Below are positions 44,967 to 53,416 of a DNA stretch of 64,000 nt, piece by piece. The translations under genes and the position numbers were made by a program. Position 1 is the stretch's first letter; every line of letters begins with the position of its first letter. This DNA is from Thermoanaerobaculales bacterium. Lineage in GTDB: Bacteria; Acidobacteriota; Thermoanaerobaculia; Thermoanaerobaculales; Sulfomarinibacteraceae. A model generated the notes under the pieces. It was not told where the DNA came from and made no database searches. It was given only the letters and a program-made list of their open reading frames with translations. The stretch covers positions 468,620-532,619 of the forward strand of contig DAOPQC010000002.1 of assembly GCA_035358815.1 (NCBI GenBank), given 5' to 3'.

Positions 44967-46235
44967 ATGCATCGACAGGGTCTCGTGCTGGCCGGCATCG
45001 GCGTGTTTCTCTTTCTCGCGCTGGCGGCGGGACACGCCGAGGCGCAGGCCGCGCGCGTGGTGGTCACGGTGAAGGACGCCGCCGGTCACCCGATCGAGGG
45101 CGTGACGGTGACCGTGACTTGCGCCGCCAGGTCTGACTACCGCGAGCTGAGAACCACGAGCAAGAAGGGCACCGCCGCCGTAACCCACATGGACTGGCTC
45201 GAGGCCTACACCTACCTGTTCGAGAAGGAAGGCTACGAGGCCCAGACCCGGGAGGTCCGGCCGGACTACACCGAGACCACCAAGCTGGAGGTCGTCCTGC
45301 CGGCCCGGGTGGCGGTCGCCGCCCCTGCCGCCGAGCCGGCCGCGCCGTCCGGCCGCGGCCGGGCGCTGGCCGCGTTTACCGAGGGCACCGAAGCGCACCA
45401 GGCGGGGGACCTCGAGCTGGCGGAGAGGAAGTTCCGGCAGGCGGCGGAGCTCAGCCCGGACGCCGCCGAGCCCCACATCGCGCTGTCGGTGGTGGCCCAC
45501 GAACGCGGAGACCTCGCCGGGGCGGCGACCGAGGCCGAGGCGGCGCTCAGGATCAGCCCGACCAACGCCCAGGCCCTGTTCCTGCGCTACGACGCCTACC
45601 GGCTGCAGGGCGACGCCGAGAGGACGGCCGCGGCGCTCGAGGCCCTGCGCCAGTCCGGCACCGCGCCGGCGGCGGCCCAGGAGGTCTTCCGCAAGGGGCT
45701 CGACGCACACCGCAGCGGCGACGCCGAGCTCGCGGTGGCGAAGTTCCGGCAGTCGATCGAGCTCGACCCGAGGCTCGCCAACGGCTACGTCATGCTCGCG
45801 AGCATTGCCCTCAGGAAGGGCGACGTGGCGCAGGCCGCCGAGTTGGTCGGCAAGGCGCTCGAGATCGAGCCGGGCAACGCCAACGCGCTCAAGGTCCGCT
45901 ACGACGCGCTGCGCCAGGCCGGCGACGAGGCCGGCGCCAAGCAGGCCCTGGACGCGCTGATCGCGGGCGACCCGGAGTGGGCTGCCACCGAGCTCTACAA
46001 CCACGCGGTCGAGCTCTACAACGCCGACGAGATGGCGAGCGCCGCCGACGCCTTCGAGCGGGTGATCGCGGCCAAGCCGGAGGACGCGCGGGCCCACTTC
46101 CTGCTCGGCATGGCCAAGTACAACATCGGCCAAACCGAGGATGCCAAGACCCACCTGACCAGGTTCCTGGAGCTCGCGCCAGACGACCCCGACGCCGCGC
46201 TCGCGCGGGAGATGCTGCGCTACGGCTCGAAGTGA
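44967..46235 (+). CDS. Secreted TPR protein with N-terminal carboxypeptidase-regulatory-like domain
   Basis: A 422-residue protein. A signal peptide (ending AEAQ, about residue 27) is followed by a beta-sandwich (about 29-112: ARVVVTVKDAAGHPIEGVTV) like CarboxypepD_reg domains, an Ala/Pro linker, and about eight TPR units (130-415) such as AERKFRQAAELSPDAAEPHIAL and AVAKFRQSIELDPRLANGY. It is likely a periplasmic scaffold. The same N-terminal fold begins the divergent TonB receptor. It starts at ATG 44967 behind a G-rich ribosome-binding site, and a GH5 gene follows 47 nt downstream. Confidence 0.85.
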   Translation: MHRQGLVLAGIGVFLFLALAAGHAEAQAARVVVTVKDAAGHPIEGVTVTVTCAARSDYRELRTTSKKGTAAVTHMDWLEAYTYLFEKEGYEAQTREVRPDYTETTKLEVVLPARVAVAAPAAEPAAPSGRGRALAAFTEGTEAHQAGDLELAERKFRQAAELSPDAAEPHIALSVVAHERGDLAGAATEAEAALRISPTNAQALFLRYDAYRLQGDAERTAAALEALRQSGTAPAAAQEVFRKGLDAHRSGDAELAVAKFRQSIELDPRLANGYVMLASIALRKGDVAQAAELVGKALEIEPGNANALKVRYDALRQAGDEAGAKQALDALIAGDPEWAATELYNHAVELYNADEMASAADAFERVIAAKPEDARAHFLLGMAKYNIGQTEDAKTHLTRFLELAPDDPDAALAREMLRYGSK

Positions 46236-46282
46236 TCCGAGCATCGGCTCGACGGTGCGATCTGCAAGCTGAGGAGGTGACC

Positions 46283-47374
46283 GTGACCAGCACGATCCAT
46301 CGCCGTTTCCTGAGTGTCCTCTTCGCCGCTTTCGCGCTGTCGGCTCCGCTCGTGGCCGGCGCCGCCGGAGGGGACGGAGTCGACTGGTGGAACGTACCCT
46401 ACCCCGAGCCCTTCGACGCCTCGGGCATTCAGACAACGCTCGAGCGCATCCACGTCGAGGGCAACCGCTTCGTCGATCCGGCCGGCAACCCGGTGGTGCT
46501 CTACGGGGTCAACATCTCCGACCCGGACAAGCTCGCCAAGCAGGGTCACTGGAGCAAGGCCCACTTCCAGGTGATCAAGGACTGGGGCGCCACCCTGGTC
46601 CGGGTCACGGTCCACCCGGTGGCCTGGAAGGAGCGCGGCAAGGACGAGTACTTCAAGCTGCTCGACCAGGCCGTGACCTGGGCCTCGGAGCTCGGCCTGT
46701 ACCTCAACATCGAGTGGCACGGCATCGGCAACTTGCAGACCGAGGTCTTCCAGCACCCGATGCACTTCACGAGCCGGCAGGAAACCTACAACTTCTGGCG
46801 GGACGTCTCCTTCCGCTATGCCGGCGTCCCGGCGGTCGCCTTTTACGAGCTGTTCAACGAGCCGACGACCTACCGCGAGCAGCTCGGGCGGATCAGCTGG
46901 GCCGAGTGGAAGGTCATCGTCGAGCAGATGATCACCATCATCCGCGCCCACGACCCCGAGGTGATCCCGCTGGTCGGCGGCTTCGACTGGGCCTACGAGC
47001 TGAGGAGCGTCGGCGCCGACCCGATCGGGTTTGCGGGCATCGGCTACGTCACCCACCCCTACCCGATGAAGGCGGCCCAGCCCTGGGAGGAGAACTGGGA
47101 GAAGGACTGGGGCTACGTCGCCGACAAGTACCCGGTGATGGCGGCCGAGATCGGGTTCATGGCCGCAGGCGAGCCCGGCGCGCACACCCCGGTGATCGCG
47201 GACGAGGACTATGGCCGGCGGATCACGGCCTACTTCGAAAAGAAGGGGATCTCGTGGACGGTCTGGTGCTTCGACGTGGACTGGGCGCCGCAGATGATCT
47301 CGGACTGGGACTACACCCCGACGAAGCAGGGCGCGTTCTTCAAGGCGTACATGTTGGAGAGGGCTTCACGCTGA
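46283..47374 (+). CDS. GH5 endo-glycanase (secreted)
   Basis: A 363-residue protein starting at GTG 46283, decided by an ideal AGGAGG five bases upstream. A signal peptide ends near VAGAAG (residue 28). GH5 barrel: VVLYGVNISDPDKLA, ATLVRVTVHPVAW, NIEWHGIGN, acid/base Glu193 in ELFNEPT, THPYPMK and nucleophile Glu289 in MAAEIGF, then WTVWCFDVDW. It cleaves beta-1,4-glucan or mannan. Subfamily is not assignable by eye, and the neighbourhood (mannanases) does not decide it. It converges on another GH5 gene at 47558. Confidence 0.9.
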   Translation: MTSTIHRRFLSVLFAAFALSAPLVAGAAGGDGVDWWNVPYPEPFDASGIQTTLERIHVEGNRFVDPAGNPVVLYGVNISDPDKLAKQGHWSKAHFQVIKDWGATLVRVTVHPVAWKERGKDEYFKLLDQAVTWASELGLYLNIEWHGIGNLQTEVFQHPMHFTSRQETYNFWRDVSFRYAGVPAVAFYELFNEPTTYREQLGRISWAEWKVIVEQMITIIRAHDPEVIPLVGGFDWAYELRSVGADPIGFAGIGYVTHPYPMKAAQPWEENWEKDWGYVADKYPVMAAEIGFMAAGEPGAHTPVIADEDYGRRITAYFEKKGISWTVWCFDVDWAPQMISDWDYTPTKQGAFFKAYMLERASR

Positions 47375-47379
47375 GCTTC

Positions 47380-47548
47380 GTTCCCGCCCCGCTCCCGTTC
47401 CCGCTCCCGTTCCCGGACGTGCGGTCACGCGCTGTGGGGCTGCGCCGCCTGCACTGCCTCGGACCAACGCCGCGCAGCGATGGAGCAGAGAGTGCCCACT
47501 TCAACGCCACATTCGGGAAGGGGTACGGGAACGGGTACGGGAACGGGC
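47380..47548. repeat. Two facing hexamer arrays between convergent GH5 genes
   Basis: 47380-47415 is CCCGTT/CCCGCT type (G-rich on minus) and 47514-47548 is GGGAAC/GGGTAC type (G-rich on plus). They flank about 100 nt of unremarkable sequence, giving an inverted arrangement that could also base-pair as a large hairpin behind both converging genes. Confidence 0.75.
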
Positions 47549-47557
47549 CGAGCTCCG

Positions 47558-48664
47558 CTAGGGCACCCACCTCCCCCCCGGCCTCCTGATCTCGGGTGAC
47601 GCGCACCTCCCCGTGACCATCGAGTAGGGCCGCACCGCGGTGTTGGCGATGCTGTGCTCGTCGGTCACCGACGCCTCGAGCCCCCAGCCGAAGAGCGTGT
47701 CGTAGGTGCTGTCGCTGGTCATGTCGAGCCAGGTCTGGGGGTTGTTGCCGGGGCCCCACTCCCAGGGGAACATGCCGATGTCGTCAAGGTCGGTCTGCTC
47801 GAGGATGGTCAGGTAGGGAATCTCACCCGAGGGCGTCATGTCCCAGCGGTTGCCGAACTCGCCGACCATCAGCGGCAGCTCCAGCGCCACCGACTCGGCG
47901 AGCTCGTCGATCACCGTCTGCGCGGTGTAGCCCCACCTCCGCGGCCACCACATGTGGATCGAGAAGATGAGGTTGTGGTCCGGGTCGGCGGCGATCAGCG
48001 CCGGGCCTTCCGACTGCAGCACGTCGATGTTCTTGCCCCAGTCCGTGCCGTCGATGACCAGCGGCACGTGGATCCCGGCGGCGCGCATCCGCCCCACCGC
48101 CTCCCGGTAGCCCTCGCGGAACTCGTCGTCGGTCACGCTCGCATCACCGACCTCGTTGCCGATGTTGATCAGCAGGTGGCGCCGGTGCCTGGCGACGACA
48201 GCGAGGACCTCGGACGAGGTCCACCAGTCGACCAGCGCGGGGAGCATCGACCAGTCGCCAATACCGTCGTGCAGCTCGATCAGCGGAATCAGGCCTTCCT
48301 TGACGCAGTTGGTGATCGCCGTGTCGAGCTCCGCCGGGGTGCCGCTCATCAGCCAGACCATGCGCACCGAGTTGGCGCCGGTCTTCGCGATCTCGCGGCA
48401 CGAGGGCACGCCGTCGATGTCCATCCAGATGATCATCTTGTTGATGCCGCGCAGCACGACCTTCTCGCCGCAGCGGTCGTAGAGGTGGCGGCCAACGACC
48501 CGGAAGCCGTCGCTCGTCGCTTCGGCTGCCTGCCCCACGCTGACAGCCGACGGCGCGGCCGCGACCGAGGCGGTCGATGCCGCCTCGGCGGTGAGCACCG
48601 AGAGAAGCAGCGCGACGACGAGGCCGGCGATGGCGCGCACCAGACCCTCCGACGACTCCAGCAT
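47558..48664 (-). CDS. GH5 endo-beta-mannanase (GH5_8-like)
   Basis: A 368-residue protein with a signal peptide ending TAEAAS (about residue 30). GH5 barrel of the bacterial mannanase subfamily 8 type: KVVLRGINKMIIWMD, ANSVRMVWL, PLIELHDGIGDWSM, acid/base Glu171 in NIGNEVGDA, SIHMWWPRRWGY and nucleophile Glu269 in MVGEFGNRWD, 98 residues apart as usual for GH5_8. It would cut mannan backbones outside the cytoplasm, a second mannanase alongside the GH5_7-like one at 37.4 kb. No CBM is attached. It is the only gene of its transcription unit. Confidence 0.9.
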   Translation of the reverse strand: MLESSEGLVRAIAGLVVALLLSVLTAEAASTASVAAAPSAVSVGQAAEATSDGFRVVGRHLYDRCGEKVVLRGINKMIIWMDIDGVPSCREIAKTGANSVRMVWLMSGTPAELDTAITNCVKEGLIPLIELHDGIGDWSMLPALVDWWTSSEVLAVVARHRRHLLINIGNEVGDASVTDDEFREGYREAVGRMRAAGIHVPLVIDGTDWGKNIDVLQSEGPALIAADPDHNLIFSIHMWWPRRWGYTAQTVIDELAESVALELPLMVGEFGNRWDMTPSGEIPYLTILEQTDLDDIGMFPWEWGPGNNPQTWLDMTSDSTYDTLFGWGLEASVTDEHSIANTAVRPYSMVTGRCASPEIRRPGGRWVP

Positions 48665-48708
48665 AGCCGTTCTCGTGCCGCCGGCCGCGTGCTACGTCGC
48701 GACGTGTC

Positions 48709-48780
48709 GGGCACGGGAACGGGGACGGGCACGGGAACGGGGACGGGCACGGGAACGGGGACGGGCACGGGAACGGGCAC
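48709..48780. repeat. 18-bp tandem repeat of G-rich hexamers
   Basis: The unit GGGCACGGGAACGGGGAC is repeated about four times, with more than ten GGG runs on the plus strand. It borders the 272-bp array directly and lies upstream of the minus-strand GH5_8 gene. Confidence 0.9.
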
Positions 48781-49715
48781 CCGCCCACCCGCGAATGAAC
48801 CGCTACGAGCGCCAAGAGCGCAAAGTCAACGAAACTCAAACCAAGACGACTGCTTCGCGCCCTTCGCGCCTTGGCGGTTCAAATGGCCAGCCAACATCCG
48901 CCGCGTCCTCCGCGTCCTCGGCGGTTCGATCTGTCCGCAATCGCTTCGGACCAACGCCGGCACCTCGCACGCGGAGCGCGTTCCGCGCCGCCGGCCGCGC
49001 CGCCGGTCGCCAACTCCCTCAGCCACCTCCTCTCGGGAACGGGAACGGCCACCCGCCCACCCGCGATTGAACCGCTGAGATCGCCAAGAGCGCAAAGTCA
49101 ACGAAACTTAAACCAAGACGACTGCTTCGCGCCCTTCGCGCCTTGGCGGTTCAAATGGCCAGCCAACATCCGCCGCGTCCTCCGCGTCCTCGGCGGTTCG
49201 ATCTGTCCGCAATCGCTTCGGACCAACGCCGGCACCTCGCACGCGGAGCGCGTTCCGCGCCGCCGGCCGCGCCGCCGGTCGCCAACTCCCTCAGCCACCT
49301 CCTCTCGGGAACGGGAACGGCCACCCGCCCACCCGCGATTGAACCGCTGAGATCGCCAAGAGCGCAAAGTCAACGAAACTTAAACCAAGACGACTGCTTC
49401 GCGCCCTTCGCGCCTTGGCGGTTCAAATGGCCAGCCAACATCCGCCGCGTCCTCCGCGTCCTCGGCGGTTCGATCTGTCCGCAATCGCTTCGGACCAACG
49501 CCGGCACCTCGCACGCGGAGCGCGTTCCGCGCCGCCGGCCACGTGTCCACTCGGACCCTTCCTCAGCCATCTCCTCTCGGGAACGGGAACGGGGACGGGA
49601 ACGGGAACGGCCACCCGCCCACCCGCGATTGAACCGCTGAGAGCGCCAAGAGCGCAAAGTCAACGAAACTTAAACCAAGACGACCGCTTCGCGCCCTTCG
49701 CGCCTTGGCGGTTCA
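48779..49715. repeat. 272-bp tandem array, three copies plus a partial fourth
   Basis: Unit starts at 48779, 49051 and 49323 (period exactly 272), and a partial fourth at 49613; the third unit is 290 bp because its GGGAAC tract expanded by 18 nt and its end differs. Each unit holds two G/C-rich half-palindromes ending CTTGGCGGTTCA and CTCGGCGGTTCGA and a GGGAAC stretch. Short ORFs across it repeat identically but have no gene-like features. The rest of the 48665-49852 gap is also non-coding, with CACTGCCTCACTGC-type short repeats at 49800-49855. Confidence 0.93.
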
Positions 49716-49852
49716 GCCTCCGCGTTCGGACGCGGATCCGGCTTCGCCTACGGCTCTGCCGTGACGAGAACGGAAGTGGGCGCGGAAGCGGGTCGAACAC
49801 CGCCTCACCGCCTCACTGCCTCACTGCCCCACTGCCTCACTGCCCCACTGCC

Positions 49853-50620
49853 TCATATCGCCGGCATGACGTTGCCGCCGCACACCGGGATGAAGGCGCC
49901 GGTGATGAAGCCGGCGAGGTCAGAGGCCAGAAGCGCGACGGCGTTCGCGACGTCCTGGTCGGTGCCGCGCCGCCGCAGCGGGACGGCCGCCTCGTACTCC
50001 GGCTGACGCTCGGTGCCCGCGCTGCGGTGGCGGTCGGAGACCATCCAGCCCGGCGCCACCTGATTGACCGTGATGCCGTGCGGGCCGAGCTCGCGCGCCA
50101 GCACCCTAAAGAGCCCGTCCATCCCGCGCTTGCCGGCGGCGTAGGCGGATTGGGTCTCGAAGCACTGCATCGCGCACTCGGTGTTGATGCCGATCACCCG
50201 GCCGCGGCCGCGTGCGATCATGCCGGGCGCGAAAGCCTTCACCAGGTGGACGCTGTGCAGGACGCACGAGGCGAACTGGCTCGCGAAGTCCTCGACCGGT
50301 TGGTCGAGGACCGGCTGCCAGTGGTACTGGATGACCGCATTGGCGACGATGACGTCGGCGGGCCCGAGCTCGGCCGCCACCGCGTCGCGCATCGCCTCGA
50401 CCGACTCCAGCGACGTGACGTCCGCCTGGACGGCGATCGCCCGTACCCCGCTCGACCGCAGCTCCTCGAGCAGGGCCGCGGCCCGCCCCTGCCCGCGGTG
50501 GTAGTGCACCGCCACTGCGGCGCCGGCCCTCCCCAGCGTGCGGGCGATCACCCGGCCGAGCTCGCCGCTCGCCCCGGTCACCACGGCCACCCGTCCTTGC
50601 AGATCAATCGCGAGCCTCAT
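49853..50620 (-). CDS. SDR-family NAD(P)-dependent oxidoreductase
   Basis: A 255-residue Rossmann-fold protein: cofactor motif TGASGELG at residues 15-22, DVTSLESV, the NAVIQYHW loop in place of the usual NNAG, and the Tyr-x3-Lys pair in SAYAAGKRG near residue 153. The Ser usually preceding it is replaced in GINTECAM, which leaves reductase activity open to question. C-terminal CGGNVMP is typical. Sugar or ketone reduction is likely but the substrate is unknown. GAGGAGG precedes ATG 50620. It is divergent from cellobiose phosphorylase with a 134-nt gap. Confidence 0.88.
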   Translation of the reverse strand: MRLAIDLQGRVAVVTGASGELGRVIARTLGRAGAAVAVHYHRGQGRAAALLEELRSSGVRAIAVQADVTSLESVEAMRDAVAAELGPADVIVANAVIQYHWQPVLDQPVEDFASQFASCVLHSVHLVKAFAPGMIARGRGRVIGINTECAMQCFETQSAYAAGKRGMDGLFRVLARELGPHGITVNQVAPGWMVSDRHRSAGTERQPEYEAAVPLRRRGTDQDVANAVALLASDLAGFITGAFIPVCGGNVMPAI

Positions 50621-50754
50621 CGGTTCCTCCTCAGCGAATGACGTCCTGTGGCATCTGCTGCCAATTCTCGCCTGTCCGCAAGACAGCGCAAGGGCCTTGG
50701 CGAACGCGCCTCGACCGCCGACAGGCCGTGCTAGGCTCCGCGCGGGAGGGCGCC

Positions 50755-53181
50755 ATGAGGTTCGGACACTTCGACGATGCATCCCGCGAGTACGTCATCG
50801 AGACGCCGCGCACCCCCTACCCCTGGATCAACTACCTCGGCACCGAGGAGTTCTTCTCGCTGATCTCGCACACCGCGGGCGGCTACTGCTTCTATCGCGA
50901 CGCGCGCTTCCGGCGGCTCCTCCGCTACCGCTACAACAACGTGCCCACCGACGTCGGCGGCCGCTACTTCTACATCCGCGACGGCAGCGACGTCTGGACG
51001 CCGTCGTGGGTGCCGGTCAAGGCCGAGCTCGACCGCTTCTCCTGCCGGCACGGCCTCGGCACGACGCGGATCACCGGGGAGCGGAACGGGATCGTCGCCG
51101 AGCAGCTGGCGCTGGTGCCGCTCGGCGAGACCGCCGAGGTCCACCAGCTGAGCCTCACCAACACCACCGCAAAGCCGAGGTCCCTGTCGGTGTTCTCGTT
51201 CGTCGAGTTCTGCCTGTGGAACGCCTGGGACGACCAGACCAACTTCCAGCGCAACTTCTCGACCGGCGAGGTCGAGATCGAGGGCAGCGCGATCTACCAC
51301 ACGACCGAGTACCGCGAGCGCCGCAACCACTACGCGGTGTTCGGGGTCAATGCGGCGATCGCCGGCTTCGACACCGACCGCGAGACCTTCGTCGGCCGCT
51401 GCAACGGCCTCCACGAGCCCGAGGTCGTGCTCGCCGACCGGGCGGCCAACTCGGTGGCGAGCGGCTGGGCGCCGGTCGGCTCCCACCAGGTCGACGTCAA
51501 GCTGGCGGCCGGCGAGACGCGCCGGCTCATCTTCGTGCTCGGCTACGTCGAGAACCCGGCCGCCGACAAGTGGGAGCGGCCTGGCGTCGTCAACAAGGCG
51601 CCGGCGCGCGCCCTGCTCGCGCGCTTCAGCACGCCCGAACAGGTCGAGGCCGCGATCGCGAGGCTGCGCGACCACTGGTCGGAGCTCCTCTCGGCCTACG
51701 TGCTCGACTCGCCGGACGAGCGGCTCAACCGGATGGTCAACACCTGGAACCCCTACCAGTGCATGGTGACCTTCAACCTGTCACGCAGCGCCTCCTACTT
51801 CGAGAGCGGCATCGGCCGCGGCATGGGCTTCCGCGACTCCAACCAGGACCTGCTCGGCTTCGTCCACCTGGTGCCGGCGCGGGCGCGCGAGCGGATCCTC
51901 GACATCGCCGCCACCCAGTTCGCCGACGGCAGCGCCTACCACCAGTACCAGCCGCTGACCAAGCGCGGCAACCACGACATCGGCTCCGGCTTCAACGACG
52001 ACCCGCTGTGGCTGATCGAGGGCGTCGCCGCCTACGTCCGGGAGACCGGCGACGAGGCGATCCTGACCGAGGACGTGCCCTTCGACAACGAACCTGCCAA
52101 CAGCGCCAGCCTGTTCGAGCACCTGCGGCGCTCCTTCCACTACACGCTCTCGAACCTCGGCCCGCACGGCCTGCCGCTGATCGGCCGCGCCGACTGGAAC
52201 GACTGCCTCAACCTCAACTGCTTCTCCGAGACGCCGGACGAGCCCTACCAGACCACCGCCAACCGCGAGGGCCGCACCGCCGAGTCGGTGTTCATCGCCG
52301 GCCTGTTCGTTCACGCCGCGCCCCTCTTCGCCGAGCTCGCCGAGCTAATGGGCTTCGCCGACGAGGCGGCCGCCGCCCGCGACCACGCCGCCCGGATGGA
52401 GCGGGCGGTGCTCGAGCACGGCTGGGACGGCGAGTGGTTCCTGCGCGCGTACGACTACTTCGGCAACAAGGTCGGCAGCCGCGACTGCGACGAGGGCAAG
52501 ATCTTCATCGAGCCGCAGGGCTTCTGCGCGATGGCCGGAATCGGCGTCTCCGACGGCCGGGCAGTGCAGGCGCTCGACTCGGTGAAGCAGCACCTCGACA
52601 CCCGCTACGGCATCGTCCTCAACCAGCCCGCCTACTCGACCTACCACGTCGAGCTCGGCGAGATCTCCTCCTACCCGCCGGGCTACAAGGAGAACGCCGG
52701 CATCTTCTGCCACAACAATCCCTGGGTGATGATCGCCGAGACCGTGGTCGGCCGCGGCGACCGGGCGTTCGAGTACTACACCAAGATCGCCCCTGCCTGG
52801 CTCGAGGAGATCTCCGAGATCCACCGCACCGAGCCCTACGTCTACGCGCAGATGGTGGCGGGCTCGGACGCCGTCCGCCACGGCGAGGCCAAGAACTCCT
52901 GGCTGACCGGCACCGCAGCCTGGAACTGGGTGGCGATCGCGAACCACATCCTCGGCATCCGCCCCGAGCTCGGCGGGCTGCGCGTCTCGCCCTGCATCGC
53001 CGCCGAGATCCCGCACTTCACGGTCACCCGCCGCTGCCGCGGCGCGATCTACCGGATCCGGGTGGTCAACCGGCTCGAGCACAAGGTGCCACGCCTCAGG
53101 GTCAACGGCCGGCCGATCGAGGGCACCCTGGTGCCGTGGGCCCCGGCTGGCGCCACGGTCGAGGTTGAATGCCGAACTTGA
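50755..53181 (+). CDS. GH94 cellobiose phosphorylase
   Basis: An 808-residue protein, the usual length of cellobiose phosphorylase. The N-terminal beta-sandwich (about 1-270) carries YPWINYLGTEEFFSLISHTAGGY. The (alpha/alpha)6 barrel has GRGMGFRDSNQDLLGF near residue 355, AYHQYQPLTKRGNHDIGSGFNDDP near 400 and GRADWNDCLNLN with presumed general acid Asp483 (the Cellulomonas gilvus residue is Asp490). It turns cellobiose and phosphate into glucose-1-phosphate and glucose in the cytoplasm. There is no signal peptide. GGGAGGG precedes ATG 50755. Together with GH3 and GH5 it gives a beta-glucan route parallel to the GH130 mannan route. Confidence 0.95.
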   Translation: MRFGHFDDASREYVIETPRTPYPWINYLGTEEFFSLISHTAGGYCFYRDARFRRLLRYRYNNVPTDVGGRYFYIRDGSDVWTPSWVPVKAELDRFSCRHGLGTTRITGERNGIVAEQLALVPLGETAEVHQLSLTNTTAKPRSLSVFSFVEFCLWNAWDDQTNFQRNFSTGEVEIEGSAIYHTTEYRERRNHYAVFGVNAAIAGFDTDRETFVGRCNGLHEPEVVLADRAANSVASGWAPVGSHQVDVKLAAGETRRLIFVLGYVENPAADKWERPGVVNKAPARALLARFSTPEQVEAAIARLRDHWSELLSAYVLDSPDERLNRMVNTWNPYQCMVTFNLSRSASYFESGIGRGMGFRDSNQDLLGFVHLVPARARERILDIAATQFADGSAYHQYQPLTKRGNHDIGSGFNDDPLWLIEGVAAYVRETGDEAILTEDVPFDNEPANSASLFEHLRRSFHYTLSNLGPHGLPLIGRADWNDCLNLNCFSETPDEPYQTTANREGRTAESVFIAGLFVHAAPLFAELAELMGFADEAAAARDHAARMERAVLEHGWDGEWFLRAYDYFGNKVGSRDCDEGKIFIEPQGFCAMAGIGVSDGRAVQALDSVKQHLDTRYGIVLNQPAYSTYHVELGEISSYPPGYKENAGIFCHNNPWVMIAETVVGRGDRAFEYYTKIAPAWLEEISEIHRTEPYVYAQMVAGSDAVRHGEAKNSWLTGTAAWNWVAIANHILGIRPELGGLRVSPCIAAEIPHFTVTRRCRGAIYRIRVVNRLEHKVPRLRVNGRPIEGTLVPWAPAGATVEVECRT

Positions 53182-53275
53182 CTCGCTTCCGCTTCCGCGC
53201 CCGCTTCCGAACGACGGCGCGAAGGCTGGACCTGCGCCCCGTCCCGCCTCCGCTTCCGGGCCCGTCAGCAGATGT

Positions 53276-53357
53276 TCGAACCGCCGAGACCGCAGAGGGC
53301 GCGGAGAGGTGCGGCGCAAGACCACTCCTCCGCGTGCTCAGCGTGCTCAGCGGTTCA
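53276..53357. repeat. Imperfect inverted repeat with TTCGAACCGCC ends
   Basis: 53276-53307 pairs imperfectly with 53327-53357. It is related to the half-palindromes in the 272-bp array and is a kind of intergenic repeat often seen in environmental genomes. CGCTTC-type tracts flank it at 53188-53212 and 53367-53402. The gap 53182-53416 has no gene. Confidence 0.75.
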
Positions 53358-53416
53358 ACACAGAATCCGGAAGCGGAAGCGGATGCGGGCGCGGAAGCGG
53401 GTGGGGGTGGAGGCGC

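Noticed and set aside
48871..49640. Repeated ORFs of 91-165 residues in the 272-bp array
   Set aside because: They arise because the DNA unit repeats; no ribosome-binding sites, no protein-like composition, and equal frames on both strands.
48709..49715. The tandem repeats as a CRISPR array
   Set aside because: The units are 18 or 272 bp with no alternation of constant repeats and unique spacers, and no cas genes are present.
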